Source: Acidobacteriota bacterium (GTDB lineage Bacteria > Acidobacteriota > Terriglobia > Terriglobales > Acidobacteriaceae). From it: a stretch of 64,000 nt of DNA. The notes under the pieces are model-generated. The model worked only from the letters and a program-made list of their open reading frames with translations, did not search any database and had not been told where the DNA came from. This document shows, piece by piece, positions 18,491-26,818 of the stretch. The position numbers were made by a program, and so were the translations under genes. The stretch lies in the NCBI GenBank assembly GCA_021792135.1, contig JAJYVF010000017.1:1-64000 (forward strand), in the 5' to 3' direction. The stretch's first letter is position 1. The number at the start of each line of letters is the position of its first letter.

Positions 18491-19291
18491 ATGAAGTATA
18501 TCTACGACGAAGCAGACGAAGAGGAGAAGCAGACCATCGGCCGAAGAAAGATGGCGCGGAACGCGGATTCGCCGGAAACGGAGATCACCCTGGGAACGCG
18601 CTCGATCCTGGGCATCTTCTTCGGTCTCATCCTGATCTGCGGCGTCTTCTTCGGGCTGGGCTACTCGGTAGGGCGCGGAAGCACGGCGCGCATGATAGCC
18701 GCGGCACCGCCCACGGACACGGGTGCAATCGAGCAAAGCCGCCTGGCCAAACCCTCGGCGGATGAGACTCTGAGCGCTGTCGAACCGGCTTCGCCGCAAA
18801 CCACTGCACTCGCCGGCAGCACAACGCCTGCCGAAGCGGCTGCAACGGACGGCTCTGCCCCCTCCAGTCTGCCTGCCGCAGCACCAGGCCCCGTTTCAAA
18901 ACCGGCGGCGGCGGTGGCTGAGCTGGGTGCAGGTGCTTCGGCGGCAGCCCCGGCACCTCGACCTGCGATGCAGACCGCAACTCCGGCGCCTCCGCCGGTA
19001 ACACGCGCGGTCATGCAGTCCGCGACTCCGGCTCCGACCCTGCAGAGAGCGGCCATGGTGCAGCCGGCGCCGGCCAACAGCTACATGGTGCAGGTCGCAG
19101 CGGTACGCGCTCCGCAGGCTGCGTCCATCCTGGTAACGGCGCTGCAGAAGCATGGATTCAGCGCAGCGGTGCACAGCGACCCGCAGGACCAGCTGCTGCA
19201 CGTCCAGATCGGGCCGTTTACCACCCGCGCCGAGGCCAACGCGATGCGCGCCCGGCTGATGGCCGATGGTTATAACGCGGTGCTGAAATAG
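18491..19291 (+). CDS. Membrane-anchored SPOR-domain protein
   Basis: 266 residues: a charged cytoplasmic lead (1-35, DEADEEEKQ), one membrane helix (about 38-60, ILGIFFGLILICGVFFGLGY), a long Ala/Pro/Thr-rich linker (about 65-190) and a C-terminal SPOR domain (about 195-266, SYMVQVAAVRAPQAASILV, then HVQIGPFTTRAEANAM). SPOR domains bind denuded glycan strands of peptidoglycan and often target proteins to the septum. The linker repeats ATPAP-like units. It follows slipin by 28 bases and converges on plsC with one base between the genes. The role is probably cell-wall or division related. Confidence 0.88.
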   Translation: MKYIYDEADEEEKQTIGRRKMARNADSPETEITLGTRSILGIFFGLILICGVFFGLGYSVGRGSTARMIAAAPPTDTGAIEQSRLAKPSADETLSAVEPASPQTTALAGSTTPAEAAATDGSAPSSLPAAAPGPVSKPAAAVAELGAGASAAAPAPRPAMQTATPAPPPVTRAVMQSATPAPTLQRAAMVQPAPANSYMVQVAAVRAPQAASILVTALQKHGFSAAVHSDPQDQLLHVQIGPFTTRAEANAMRARLMADGYNAVLK

Positions 19292-19292
19292 C

Positions 19293-20003
19293 TCAGGCCC
19301 GCATCCATTCCGGCAGGCCGGAGGCAATCGCGGCGCGCGCTGCGTCCATCAGATCTTCGCGTGTGGCGTAACTGGCCGGCAGCAGAGGTGCGTGAAAGAC
19401 GACATGTGCGGTGCTCGGAAAGATCCGCAGACTTCCCTTCCGCATCATGCTCTCGGTGCCGCTGATGGAGACCGGGACCACCGGTGCTCCGGTGTCCACG
19501 GCCAGGTAGAACGGGCCTTTCTTGAAGGGCTGCAATCGGCCATCGCGGGAACGCGTGCCCTCCACAAAGGAGAGCACGTGGACGCCTGAAGCCAGAACCC
19601 GCGCCGCGGTCTGCACGCTCTCCACGGCGCTCTCGATCCGGCCGTCGCGGTCCACGGGGATGAAGTCGCCCAGCCGCATGCCGTAGCCCAGGACCGGAAT
19701 GCTCATGAGGGAGCGTTTGAGAAACGCCGCGGCGCGCCCCGGCAGCAGCGGGAACAGGACCGGCGGGTCGAGGTTCGAAACGTGATTCGAGAAGAAGATG
19801 TAGTGCTGCGCGGGATCGAGCGGTGACTCCCAGTGAGCCTCCACCCGGATTCCAGCCAGGCGCAGGCCCACGCGAATGATGCCCATGGCCCAGCCGTAGA
19901 GCAGCGTGATATCCCGGGTCAGCAGCGTCCAGGGGAAGGCAATGATCGCCGCGGGAATGCCGAGAAGGATCCATGTGGAGAAGAGGACAGCAGCGGCGAA
20001 CAT
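19293..20003 (-). CDS. plsC: 1-acyl-sn-glycerol-3-phosphate acyltransferase (PlsC family)
   Basis: Adds an acyl chain to lysophosphatidic acid to make phosphatidic acid in membrane lipid synthesis (EC 2.3.1.51), or acylates a related lysolipid. The 236-residue protein has one or two N-terminal hydrophobic segments (about 5-30), the catalytic HxxxxD box in NHVSNLDPP, block II in IPVDRDG, block III in FVEGTRSRDG and block IV in VVPVSISG. It is the last gene of the reverse run, 3 bases after mpl. PlsC paralogues of this kind are common, so the exact acceptor is uncertain. Confidence 0.9.
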   Translation of the reverse strand: MFAAAVLFSTWILLGIPAAIIAFPWTLLTRDITLLYGWAMGIIRVGLRLAGIRVEAHWESPLDPAQHYIFFSNHVSNLDPPVLFPLLPGRAAAFLKRSLMSIPVLGYGMRLGDFIPVDRDGRIESAVESVQTAARVLASGVHVLSFVEGTRSRDGRLQPFKKGPFYLAVDTGAPVVPVSISGTESMMRKGSLRIFPSTAHVVFHAPLLPASYATREDLMDAARAAIASGLPEWMRA

Positions 20004-20006
20004 CGC

Positions 20007-21440
20007 TCACGCTTCCTGGCAGCGGTTCCTGAGGGCAGCGGGCAGTTTCTCATAGATGCCATCGAATCCGCCGTTGGAGAGGATGGCGACGACGTCGCCC
20101 GACGCAAGCCTGGGCGCCAGACTGGTAACAATGGCATCGGTATTTTCAAACAACGATGCGTCATGCCCGCCGCTTCGCAGCGCCGCCACGACATTTTCCG
20201 GATGGAGACGCTCGAGTTCAGGGACCTTTTCCGAGTGAAAGACACCCGCCACGATGACCCGGTCAGCGAGGGAAAGGCTGTCGACCAGTTCGCGTTCGAA
20301 GACATTGCGGCGAAGGGTATTGGATCGCGGTTCGAGAACGGCCCAGAGGCGGCGCCCGGCATAGGCGGTGCGCAGGGCACGCAGGGTTTCGCGGATCGCC
20401 GTCGGGTGATGGGCGAAGTCGTCGATGATGGTGATGCCATCGACCTCGGCGCGGACTTCGAGACGGCGCCGCACACTGCGGAAGGTGGCGAGCGCCTCGA
20501 TGATCGGCTCCAGCGGGACGCCCTGACCGGCAGCGAGGGCAGCAGCAGCCGTGGCGTTCAGCGCGTTGTGTTCGCCGGGCATGGGCAGGGAAAGCTGCGC
20601 CCAGGCTTCCCCGTTGCGCAGCACCTGCCAGCGGCTGATTCCGTCTTCGACGCGGAAATCCACGGCGCGCCAGGCGGAGTTCGCGCTGAATCCATAACGT
20701 TCGACGGCGCACATTGCGCGGCTCACGCATTCGGAGACGTTCTCAGCAGCGTCGAAGGCGACGATGCGACCGCGGCGGGGAACGAGGTTCACGAGGCGCT
20801 TGAAGGCGGTCTTCACCGCGTCGAGGTCGCGATAAATGTCGGCGTGATCGAACTCGACGTGAGTGAGGATAATCGCGTCAGGAAAGTAGTGCATGAACTT
20901 CGGGCCCTTGTCGAAGAAGGCCGTGTCGTATTCGTCGCCCTCGATGATGAAGGGACGCCCCTGGCGGAGCTGAAAGCTGGTTCCGAAGTTTTCCGCGACG
21001 CCGCCGATGAGGAACGACGGCGCAAGCTCCGGATTCTGGCGCGAGGCAACCTCGTAGATCCATGCCAGCAGGCTGGTGGTCGTGGTCTTGCCGTGCGTCC
21101 CGGCGACGACCAGCGATTCGTGGCCCGCAACAAATTCGTCGTGGACGATGCGGGCCAGCGAGGTAAACGGTATGCGCTGGTCGAGGACGTACTCCAGCTC
21201 GGCATTGCCGCGGGAGATGGCGTTGCCCACGATGACCAGGTCGGGCGCGGGCTGCAGGTTGGATTCGGCGAACGGTTCGGCGATGGGAATCGCCAGCCTC
21301 CGAAGCTGGTCCGACATGGGCGGATAAGCAGCCTGGTCGGATCCTGAGACGCGATGCCCTTTGAGCTGCAGCATGCCGGCGAGGGAGGCCATCGCGGTGC
21401 CGCAGATTCCGATGAGATGAATGCGCCTGCTGGGCTGCAT
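20007..21440 (-). CDS. mpl: UDP-MurNAc:murein tripeptide ligase Mpl
   Basis: Peptidoglycan-recycling ligase that joins the released tripeptide L-Ala-gamma-D-Glu-meso-DAP to UDP-MurNAc (EC 6.3.2.45). The 477-residue Mur-ligase has the N-terminal UDP-binding domain (HLIGICGTAMASLAGMLQ), the ATP loop GTHGKTTTTS, IEGDEYDTAFFDKGPKF and a C-terminal domain with DDFAHHPTAI and LEPRSNT. GDEYDTAFFDKGPK and the longer length separate Mpl from MurC. The gene begins 3 bases after the ldcA stop, which supports a recycling role over de novo synthesis. Confidence 0.94.
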   Translation of the reverse strand: MQPSRRIHLIGICGTAMASLAGMLQLKGHRVSGSDQAAYPPMSDQLRRLAIPIAEPFAESNLQPAPDLVIVGNAISRGNAELEYVLDQRIPFTSLARIVHDEFVAGHESLVVAGTHGKTTTTSLLAWIYEVASRQNPELAPSFLIGGVAENFGTSFQLRQGRPFIIEGDEYDTAFFDKGPKFMHYFPDAIILTHVEFDHADIYRDLDAVKTAFKRLVNLVPRRGRIVAFDAAENVSECVSRAMCAVERYGFSANSAWRAVDFRVEDGISRWQVLRNGEAWAQLSLPMPGEHNALNATAAAALAAGQGVPLEPIIEALATFRSVRRRLEVRAEVDGITIIDDFAHHPTAIRETLRALRTAYAGRRLWAVLEPRSNTLRRNVFERELVDSLSLADRVIVAGVFHSEKVPELERLHPENVVAALRSGGHDASLFENTDAIVTSLAPRLASGDVVAILSNGGFDGIYEKLPAALRNRCQEA

Positions 21441-21443
21441 GGG

Positions 21444-22379
21444 TCAGGAAACCGCCGGTTCGAGATAGCGCAGGAGCGGCTGGCCGTCTTCGAGGATCAA
21501 TTCGGCTTCGATTCCCATCGGGAGGGTGACGTTGCCGCCAGAGACATGGCCGGAGCGGAGGCCGACGGCAATGGGGACGTCGAGGCCTTCCAGCACGCGC
21601 AGGATGACTTCTTCGATGAGATTTGGGTCGGCTCCGGGCGAGACGCAGTGGAGCATTTCTCCGAAGACGAAGCCGCGGACGCCCCTGAATTTGCCGGCAA
21701 GAATCAACTGCCGCAGCATGCGGTCGATCTGGTAGGGTTTGGCGCCAATGTCTTCGAGAAAGAGCAGCTTGCCTTCGGTATGCGGCGCGTAAGGCGTGCC
21801 CAGCGACGCGGTGAGAATGCTGAGGCAGCCGCCGTACATGATGCCCCGCGCCCGCCCCGGGCGCAGGATGCGCATTCCCTGAGCGGCACCAGCCTCAACC
21901 AGGCCACCGCTGAGCGCGGTCCGAAAACTTGCCAGGTCGACCCCGCTTTCCTGCGAGAAATCGGCTGCGGCCATCGGCCCATGGAAGGCGACGAGACCGG
22001 TCTGATCCAGCACCCAGGTCTGCACCGCGGTGTGGTCGCTGTAGGCGAAGAACGGCTTTGGATGGGCGCGGATCCGGTCGAGGTCGAGTCCGGGGAGGAG
22101 ATAATTCGATCCGTAACCGCCGCGGGTACAAATCAGGGCTGCGACGTGCGGGTCGGTAAAGGCGCCATGCAGGTCGGCCAGTCGCTCCTCCGTCGTGCCG
22201 GAAAAATACGGTGGATGCCTGCCGTATGCGTGTTCCGCAGCGACGGCATCGTACCCGAGACCGCGCAGCACTTCGATGCCTCGGGAAATGCGCTCCGCTT
22301 TGGCGCTGCTGGCCGGGGCAACGACAGCGATGCCGCAGCCAGGCGCAATGGCTGGCGGTTTCAGGACGGGATTAGCCAA
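21444..22379 (-). CDS. ldcA: LD-carboxypeptidase, S66 family
   Basis: Cytosolic serine peptidase that removes the terminal D-Ala from recycled murein tetrapeptides (EC 3.4.17.13), giving the tripeptide that Mpl uses. The 311-residue protein shows the nucleophile elbow CTRGGYGSNYLLP, the catalytic Glu in LLFLEDIGAKPYQIDRML and the catalytic His in RSGHVSGG, the S66 Ser-Glu-His set. Its first eight bases overlap the dapF 3' end and mpl follows at 3 bases, so dapF-ldcA-mpl are tightly coupled. Confidence 0.94.
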   Translation of the reverse strand: MANPVLKPPAIAPGCGIAVVAPASSAKAERISRGIEVLRGLGYDAVAAEHAYGRHPPYFSGTTEERLADLHGAFTDPHVAALICTRGGYGSNYLLPGLDLDRIRAHPKPFFAYSDHTAVQTWVLDQTGLVAFHGPMAAADFSQESGVDLASFRTALSGGLVEAGAAQGMRILRPGRARGIMYGGCLSILTASLGTPYAPHTEGKLLFLEDIGAKPYQIDRMLRQLILAGKFRGVRGFVFGEMLHCVSPGADPNLIEEVILRVLEGLDVPIAVGLRSGHVSGGNVTLPMGIEAELILEDGQPLLRYLEPAVS

Positions 22380-23154
22380 GCAGAACCTCGCCGGAAGCGA
22401 TCAGCTCCGCGGGGCCGGTGAGGATCATCTCTGTGCCGGGGCCGTTCCACTCGACGCGCTGCGCGCCGCCGGGTGCGTGCACCGTCAGCGGCGATCTGCC
22501 TCCGCAGTGGGCGATGGCGGCTGCGGCACAGGCGCAGGTTCCGGTACCGGAGGAGGCCGTTGGACCGACACCGCGCTCGTAGATGCGGATGTTGATCTGG
22601 TCCGCGCTGGTCAGGTGAACAAACTCGACATTGGTCTGATGGGGAAACTGCCTGTGCGCGCAGAGTTCGCGGCCCAGCTCACCCCAGCTGCGGTTGTGGG
22701 CGCGGAAGTTTTCATCATTGACGACGATGACGAAATGGGGATTGCCGGTGGAAACCTGGATGCCGTAGACGACGGTCCTGTCGGCCAGCGTCACCTGGGC
22801 GGGGTGGACACCCGGCACGCCCATGCCGGCAGCGATCTGAAAGCGAGCTCCTTCGGCGCTGACGATGCGGCAGGCGCGGGGACCTGCGTCGGTTTGGAGA
22901 GTGATGACTTCGCCGGGAGAAGCGTTGCGGATATGGGCGATCCTGGCGGCCACGCAGCGCGTGCCGTTGCCGGAGATTTCCGCGATGGAGCCGTCGGCGT
23001 TGACCAGGCGGATGGTACTCCCCTCGAGGAACTCCACGCCATCCGCGCCGATGCCGGTATGGCGATCGCAGAGCTTTTTTGCCAGTTCGGGATTCGCGGG
23101 CCCTTCGACGATGAGGAAGTCATTGCCGCAGGCGTGGGCTTTGGCGAAACGCAT
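22372..23154 (-). CDS. dapF: Diaminopimelate epimerase, with one catalytic Cys replaced by Ser
   Basis: Interconverts LL- and meso-diaminopimelate for lysine and peptidoglycan (EC 5.1.1.7). I choose the ATG at 23154: GGAGGA lies close upstream and the product starts MRFAKAHACGNDF as in the family. The 260-residue protein keeps NADGS, the first catalytic cysteine Cys67 in GNGTRC, TGNPHFV, and the ERG motif. The second catalytic cysteine, normally in (A/S)CGTG, is Ser202 in PTASSGTG; the next cysteine is Cys207. Two-base acid chemistry needs both thiols in characterised DapF, so activity or specificity may differ. Context (ldcA, mpl) still favours meso-DAP metabolism. Confidence 0.85.
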   Translation of the reverse strand: MRFAKAHACGNDFLIVEGPANPELAKKLCDRHTGIGADGVEFLEGSTIRLVNADGSIAEISGNGTRCVAARIAHIRNASPGEVITLQTDAGPRACRIVSAEGARFQIAAGMGVPGVHPAQVTLADRTVVYGIQVSTGNPHFVIVVNDENFRAHNRSWGELGRELCAHRQFPHQTNVEFVHLTSADQINIRIYERGVGPTASSGTGTCACAAAAIAHCGGRSPLTVHAPGGAQRVEWNGPGTEMILTGPAELIASGEVLLG

Positions 23155-23236
23155 TATTCGTCCTCCGGCGGGCACAGGCCCCTCTGCCCGATGTGGATCG
23201 GCTCCACGATGCGGCCGGTTTGCACGGATGTGAGGA

Positions 23237-24868
23237 TCACTTGGGGCTGATCCTATCACCCCGCGGGGCAAGGTCTGATCGATAAAAGCGCACACAGGGT
23301 TGACCGGTGGAGCAGACGATCTGCAGTAGCTTCAGCCCCTCGGGATGGGCGGCGACTGCCTGGGCGACCGCGTCGCGGTCGGTGGTGATGACGAAGACCG
23401 CGGACTGCGCCGGATGGGCCAGCGCGGCTTTCCACTGGTAGTAATCGGTCTCGTTGATGGTACGGCGCAGGGGAATGCCGGCGCGCTGGAAGGCGCCGAT
23501 GTGGTCGGAGGTCCAGACGAGGATTTCCCCGCGCGGCGGCAGTTGTTCGAGGGCGCGGGCATAGGCCTGCTCGAAAGGAATCCGCGTGCGCGAGTTTGCG
23601 ATGGCTTCCTGCAGCACCAGGGGCGTGGTACGCATCAGCGCGATGGAGTCGACCATGATGAGCACCATAGCGGCGAGGAGCACCAGGGGAGCATGACGGG
23701 GCCAGCGATGCTCAGAGCGGGTGAGCAGCCGCGCCGCCAGGAATCCCAGCGAAAGCGCAAACACCGGCAGCATTTCCATGCCGTAGCGCGTGTTGTAGAA
23801 GGAGTGCGGCCACCAGAGCGGGATGAAGATCGGCACCGAGCCGTACGCCATGGAATATGCATAGAACGGCAGCGGCAGCCAGAGCAGGAGGAATGGCAGG
23901 ATGCAGCGCCTGCGCCACTTGAGAATCGCAGCTGCGGTGCCGCCGATGACCAGCACCAGGAGCAGATCCGCCCAGCGCGCCGGAGCTGCGCCGAGCTCTG
24001 CGGTCTTGAGGAAGTAGAGGCCCGCGACGCGCATGCTGTGCCACCCCGGATACATCGGGGCGCCGGGCGTCGCGGTGCGGATCTCAATGGCTTCGGCCGA
24101 GTAGGGCCCGCGCATGAAGTCGAGCCAGTCGCCGTACTGACGCGCATTCCAGGCGAACCAGAGGACGGGCGCAGTGGCGATCATGGCGGTGAAGAGGACG
24201 AAAGCGCCGCCGGCGCGGGAATGCCATGCGCGGGCTCTCCAGAGGCTGCGCAGGGCAATGAGCCAGATAAGGCAGGCGAAGATCCAGCCGTCGTAGCGGG
24301 TATAGATGGCGGTGACGAGGATGATGCCGCAGGCGGTCAGGGCGCGGCCGCCCAGCCGGTAGCTCCCTGCGCCGACGGCGCGAAGGTACACAGTGAGGAA
24401 GAGCGCGCTCCAGATCATCTGGCAGAGAAAGAGCGGCTCCGTCATGGCGGTGGTCTGCATGTAGAGCAGGCCGGGGTTGAGAGCGAAGAACATCGTCGCC
24501 ACGACGGCTCCGGCGGGGCGCAGCCAGTGGCGCGCCAGGCGCCACAGGCCGGCCACGCTGAGGACGTAGCAGGCCATCGACGGGATGGCTCCGGCGATGC
24601 CGTTCTGCCACCAGGACATGCGGGCGGCAAAAGGCATCATGAGGAGGTGCGGGAAAGGCAGCCAGACGGAGCCGATCTGGCGGATGCCGGGGTTGAGCGA
24701 ATCGATGATGCGGCGGGCAATGTGGAGGTGAGCGACAGCGTCTCCGTAGAGGAGAAGCATGTCGCGAGGAAAGCAATAGCCGAAGGCGAGGACCGACAGC
24801 AGCGCCGCGACCATGCCGGCAAAGATCGTTTCGTGGCGCAGGGGCCGTGCGGATCCCGGCGCTGCCAA
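23237..24868 (-). CDS. Polytopic membrane glycosyltransferase, GT-C/GT39-like
   Basis: A protein of about 543 residues with roughly ten or more hydrophobic helices and a soluble C-terminal part (about 400-543). The first periplasmic loop carries YGDAVAHLHIARRI, matching the acidic-plus-His motif of polyprenyl-phosphate-sugar-dependent GT-C enzymes. It probably moves a sugar from a lipid carrier to an acceptor on the outer face of the inner membrane; donor and acceptor are unknown. The start is uncertain: TTG at 24868 gives a complete first helix, ATG at 24814 is the alternative. The longer upstream reading frame only shadows the PfkB gene and is rejected. Confidence 0.75.
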   Translation of the reverse strand: MAAPGSARPLRHETIFAGMVAALLSVLAFGYCFPRDMLLLYGDAVAHLHIARRIIDSLNPGIRQIGSVWLPFPHLLMMPFAARMSWWQNGIAGAIPSMACYVLSVAGLWRLARHWLRPAGAVVATMFFALNPGLLYMQTTAMTEPLFLCQMIWSALFLTVYLRAVGAGSYRLGGRALTACGIILVTAIYTRYDGWIFACLIWLIALRSLWRARAWHSRAGGAFVLFTAMIATAPVLWFAWNARQYGDWLDFMRGPYSAEAIEIRTATPGAPMYPGWHSMRVAGLYFLKTAELGAAPARWADLLLVLVIGGTAAAILKWRRRCILPFLLLWLPLPFYAYSMAYGSVPIFIPLWWPHSFYNTRYGMEMLPVFALSLGFLAARLLTRSEHRWPRHAPLVLLAAMVLIMVDSIALMRTTPLVLQEAIANSRTRIPFEQAYARALEQLPPRGEILVWTSDHIGAFQRAGIPLRRTINETDYYQWKAALAHPAQSAVFVITTDRDAVAQAVAAHPEGLKLLQIVCSTGQPCVRFYRSDLAPRGDRISPK

Positions 24869-24896
24869 TGCGGGTTTTCGACCGGCGCTCGCCCTC

Positions 24897-25826
24897 TTAA
24901 TCGAGGTGCGAGAGCTGACGGAAGAGCGCAAAGCGATCCTCGATTTCTTCCTTCCTGAGATGCTGCAGGCGTTCGGTGCCGAAGCGCTCGACGGCAAACG
25001 AGCCCATGACCGAACCATAGAACATCGCGCGACGGAAAGCAGCGGGCGTGAGCACAGGCTGCGAGGCAATGTAGCCGAAGAAGCCTCCGGCGAAGGAATC
25101 GCCGGCTCCGGTAGGATCGACGACTTCGGCCAGCGGCAGGGCCGGAGCACGGAAGGGCGTGGAGCAGGCTTCGCCGTCAAACGCCGATTCGCCGAAGAAT
25201 GCGGTCGCGCCGTATTCGCCGTGCTTCACGACCAGAGACTTCGGCCCCATGTCGAGAATGTTCCGTGCCGCGCGCACCAGGTTGTTCTGCTTCGCGAGCA
25301 GCTTCGCTTCGGTGTCGTTGATGAGCAGACCGTCGAGGGTCCTGAGCACGCGCGCCAGGTTTTCGCCGTGGCCGTTGATCCAGTAATTCATCGTGTCGCC
25401 GCAGACCATCTTCACCTTCGGCATCTTGCGACGGACGTCCTGCTGGAGAACCGGATCGATGTTGGCGAGGAAGAGATACTCGCTGTCCCGATATTCGGCG
25501 GGAATCTTCGGCGAGAAGCTCTGGAAGACATTCAGCTCCGTGTTCAGCGTCTGCGCCTCATTCAGGTTCTTCATGTAGGAGCCGGACCAGAAGAAACTCT
25601 TGCCGGGGACATGTTCGATGCCGCGGGTATCGATGCCGCGGCGCGTGAGCACAGCCTCTTCATCGGCTCCAAAATCCTCGCCTACCACGCCGATGACGCG
25701 GACATCGGTAAAGTGGCTGGCCGCCAGCGAGAAGTAGGTGGCGGCGCCGCCCAGGCAGCGGTCCCTTCGCCCCGAAGGAGTCTCAATTGCATCGAACGCG
25801 ACACTGCCGACAACAAGAATGGCCAT
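24897..25826 (-). CDS. PfkB/ribokinase-family sugar or nucleoside kinase
   Basis: 309-residue small-molecule kinase. The N-terminal PfkB signature appears as RCLGGAATYFSLAASHF and the C-terminal catalytic signature as VVDPTGAGDSFAGGFFGYIA, with the catalytic Asp in GAGD. Acceptors in this family include ribose, adenosine, fructose-6-phosphate and other sugars. It follows mtnP by 21 bases, so a substrate linked to methylthioadenosine or nucleoside salvage is a reasonable guess, for example adenosine or a ribose derivative. The sequence alone does not settle this. Confidence 0.88.
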   Translation of the reverse strand: MAILVVGSVAFDAIETPSGRRDRCLGGAATYFSLAASHFTDVRVIGVVGEDFGADEEAVLTRRGIDTRGIEHVPGKSFFWSGSYMKNLNEAQTLNTELNVFQSFSPKIPAEYRDSEYLFLANIDPVLQQDVRRKMPKVKMVCGDTMNYWINGHGENLARVLRTLDGLLINDTEAKLLAKQNNLVRAARNILDMGPKSLVVKHGEYGATAFFGESAFDGEACSTPFRAPALPLAEVVDPTGAGDSFAGGFFGYIASQPVLTPAAFRRAMFYGSVMGSFAVERFGTERLQHLRKEEIEDRFALFRQLSHLD

Positions 25827-25847
25827 CAGGCTGAGTTCCTCGATTTT

Positions 25848-26717
25848 CTATTTGCGGTTCAGGTATTTTCCCACCAGCAGGTCGAGACGCTCGCGGGTGG
25901 CTGCGGGAATGGCTTCAGGAGCGGTGATGATGGCGTACTGCAGCGCCGAGCCGCAGGCACAGGTCCGATCGCGCGGCATGGCGGCGACCGTGGCTTTGAT
26001 CACCCGGCCGGCATTGGCGGCGTTCTGGTTGAGCACGGCAACGATCTGTTCCACAGTCACGCTGTCGTGGCCGGGATGCCAGCAGTCGTAGTCGGTGACC
26101 ATGGCGGCTGTGGCATAGCAGATTTCGGCTTCGCGGGCGAGCCTGGCCTCCTGCAGATTCGTCATGCCGATGACATCGGCGCCCCAGCTGCGGTAAAGGT
26201 TCGACTCGGCGCGGGTAGAAAACTGCGGTCCCTCCATGCATACATAGGTGCCGCCGGAACTGCTGCTCACGCCCTCGGATTTGCAGGCTTCCGCGATAAC
26301 CCTTCCAACAGCGGCGCACACCGGATCGCCGAAAGCGACGTGCGCTACGATGCCATTGCCGAAAAAGGTCGACTGGCGAAGGAACGTGCGGTCGATGAAC
26401 TGATCGGGGATGACCAAATCACCGGGGCGATGCTCATCCTTCAGCGAGCCGACGGCGGAGACCGAAATAATGCGCTCCACGCCGAGCTTCTTCATGGCAT
26501 AGATGTTGGCGCGGAAGTTGAGCTCCGAGGGCAGCAAGCGGTGGCCGCGGCCGTGGCGCGCAAGAAACGCCACCCCGCGGCCTTCGAGTTCGCCCAGCAC
26601 CAGAGCATCGCTGGGATCGCCGAAGGGAGTGCTGATACGCTCTTCGTGCGCGCCGGTAAGGCCGGGCATGGAATAGAGCCCGCTGCCTCCGATTATTCCG
26701 ATCTCCGCCTGTTGCAA
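25848..26717 (-). CDS. mtnP: S-methyl-5'-thioadenosine phosphorylase
   Basis: Splits methylthioadenosine with phosphate into adenine and methylthioribose-1-phosphate (EC 2.4.2.28), the entry to methionine salvage. The 289-residue protein has [11 protein letters not shown] at the phosphate site, [55 protein letters not shown] and GMTNLQEA at the purine site, all typical of the MTAP branch over plain purine phosphorylases. The following gene is a PfkB kinase. No further salvage genes (mtnA, mtnB) are in the window. Confidence 0.93.
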   Translation of the reverse strand: MQQAEIGIIGGSGLYSMPGLTGAHEERISTPFGDPSDALVLGELEGRGVAFLARHGRGHRLLPSELNFRANIYAMKKLGVERIISVSAVGSLKDEHRPGDLVIPDQFIDRTFLRQSTFFGNGIVAHVAFGDPVCAAVGRVIAEACKSEGVSSSSGGTYVCMEGPQFSTRAESNLYRSWGADVIGMTNLQEARLAREAEICYATAAMVTDYDCWHPGHDSVTVEQIVAVLNQNAANAGRVIKATVAAMPRDRTCACGSALQYAIITAPEAIPAATRERLDLLVGKYLNRK

Positions 26718-26739
26718 GAAGGCTCCTGCTGCGCTGCGC

Positions 26740-26778
26740 GCATTCGGAGAGCACGGCTGCGGCCCGCTCCCCGAATGC
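26740..26778. repeat. Imperfect 13-bp inverted repeat upstream of mtnP
   Basis: GCATTCGGAGAGC at 26740-26752 pairs with GCTCCCCGAATGC at 26766-26778, with one mismatch and a 13-nt loop. It lies 23 bases before the mtnP ATG and about 40 bases past the metallopeptidase stop. It lacks a U-tract, so it may be a leader hairpin or a weak terminator. Confidence 0.5.
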
Positions 26779-26818
26779 TCAGCTGTAGATCAAAGCAAGG
26801 ATTTAGTATAAATGGCCA

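Noticed and set aside
24897-25180. N-terminal extension of the membrane glycosyltransferase frame
   Set aside because: It overlaps the PfkB kinase gene in another frame and reads as Arg/Ser/Pro-rich shadow sequence.
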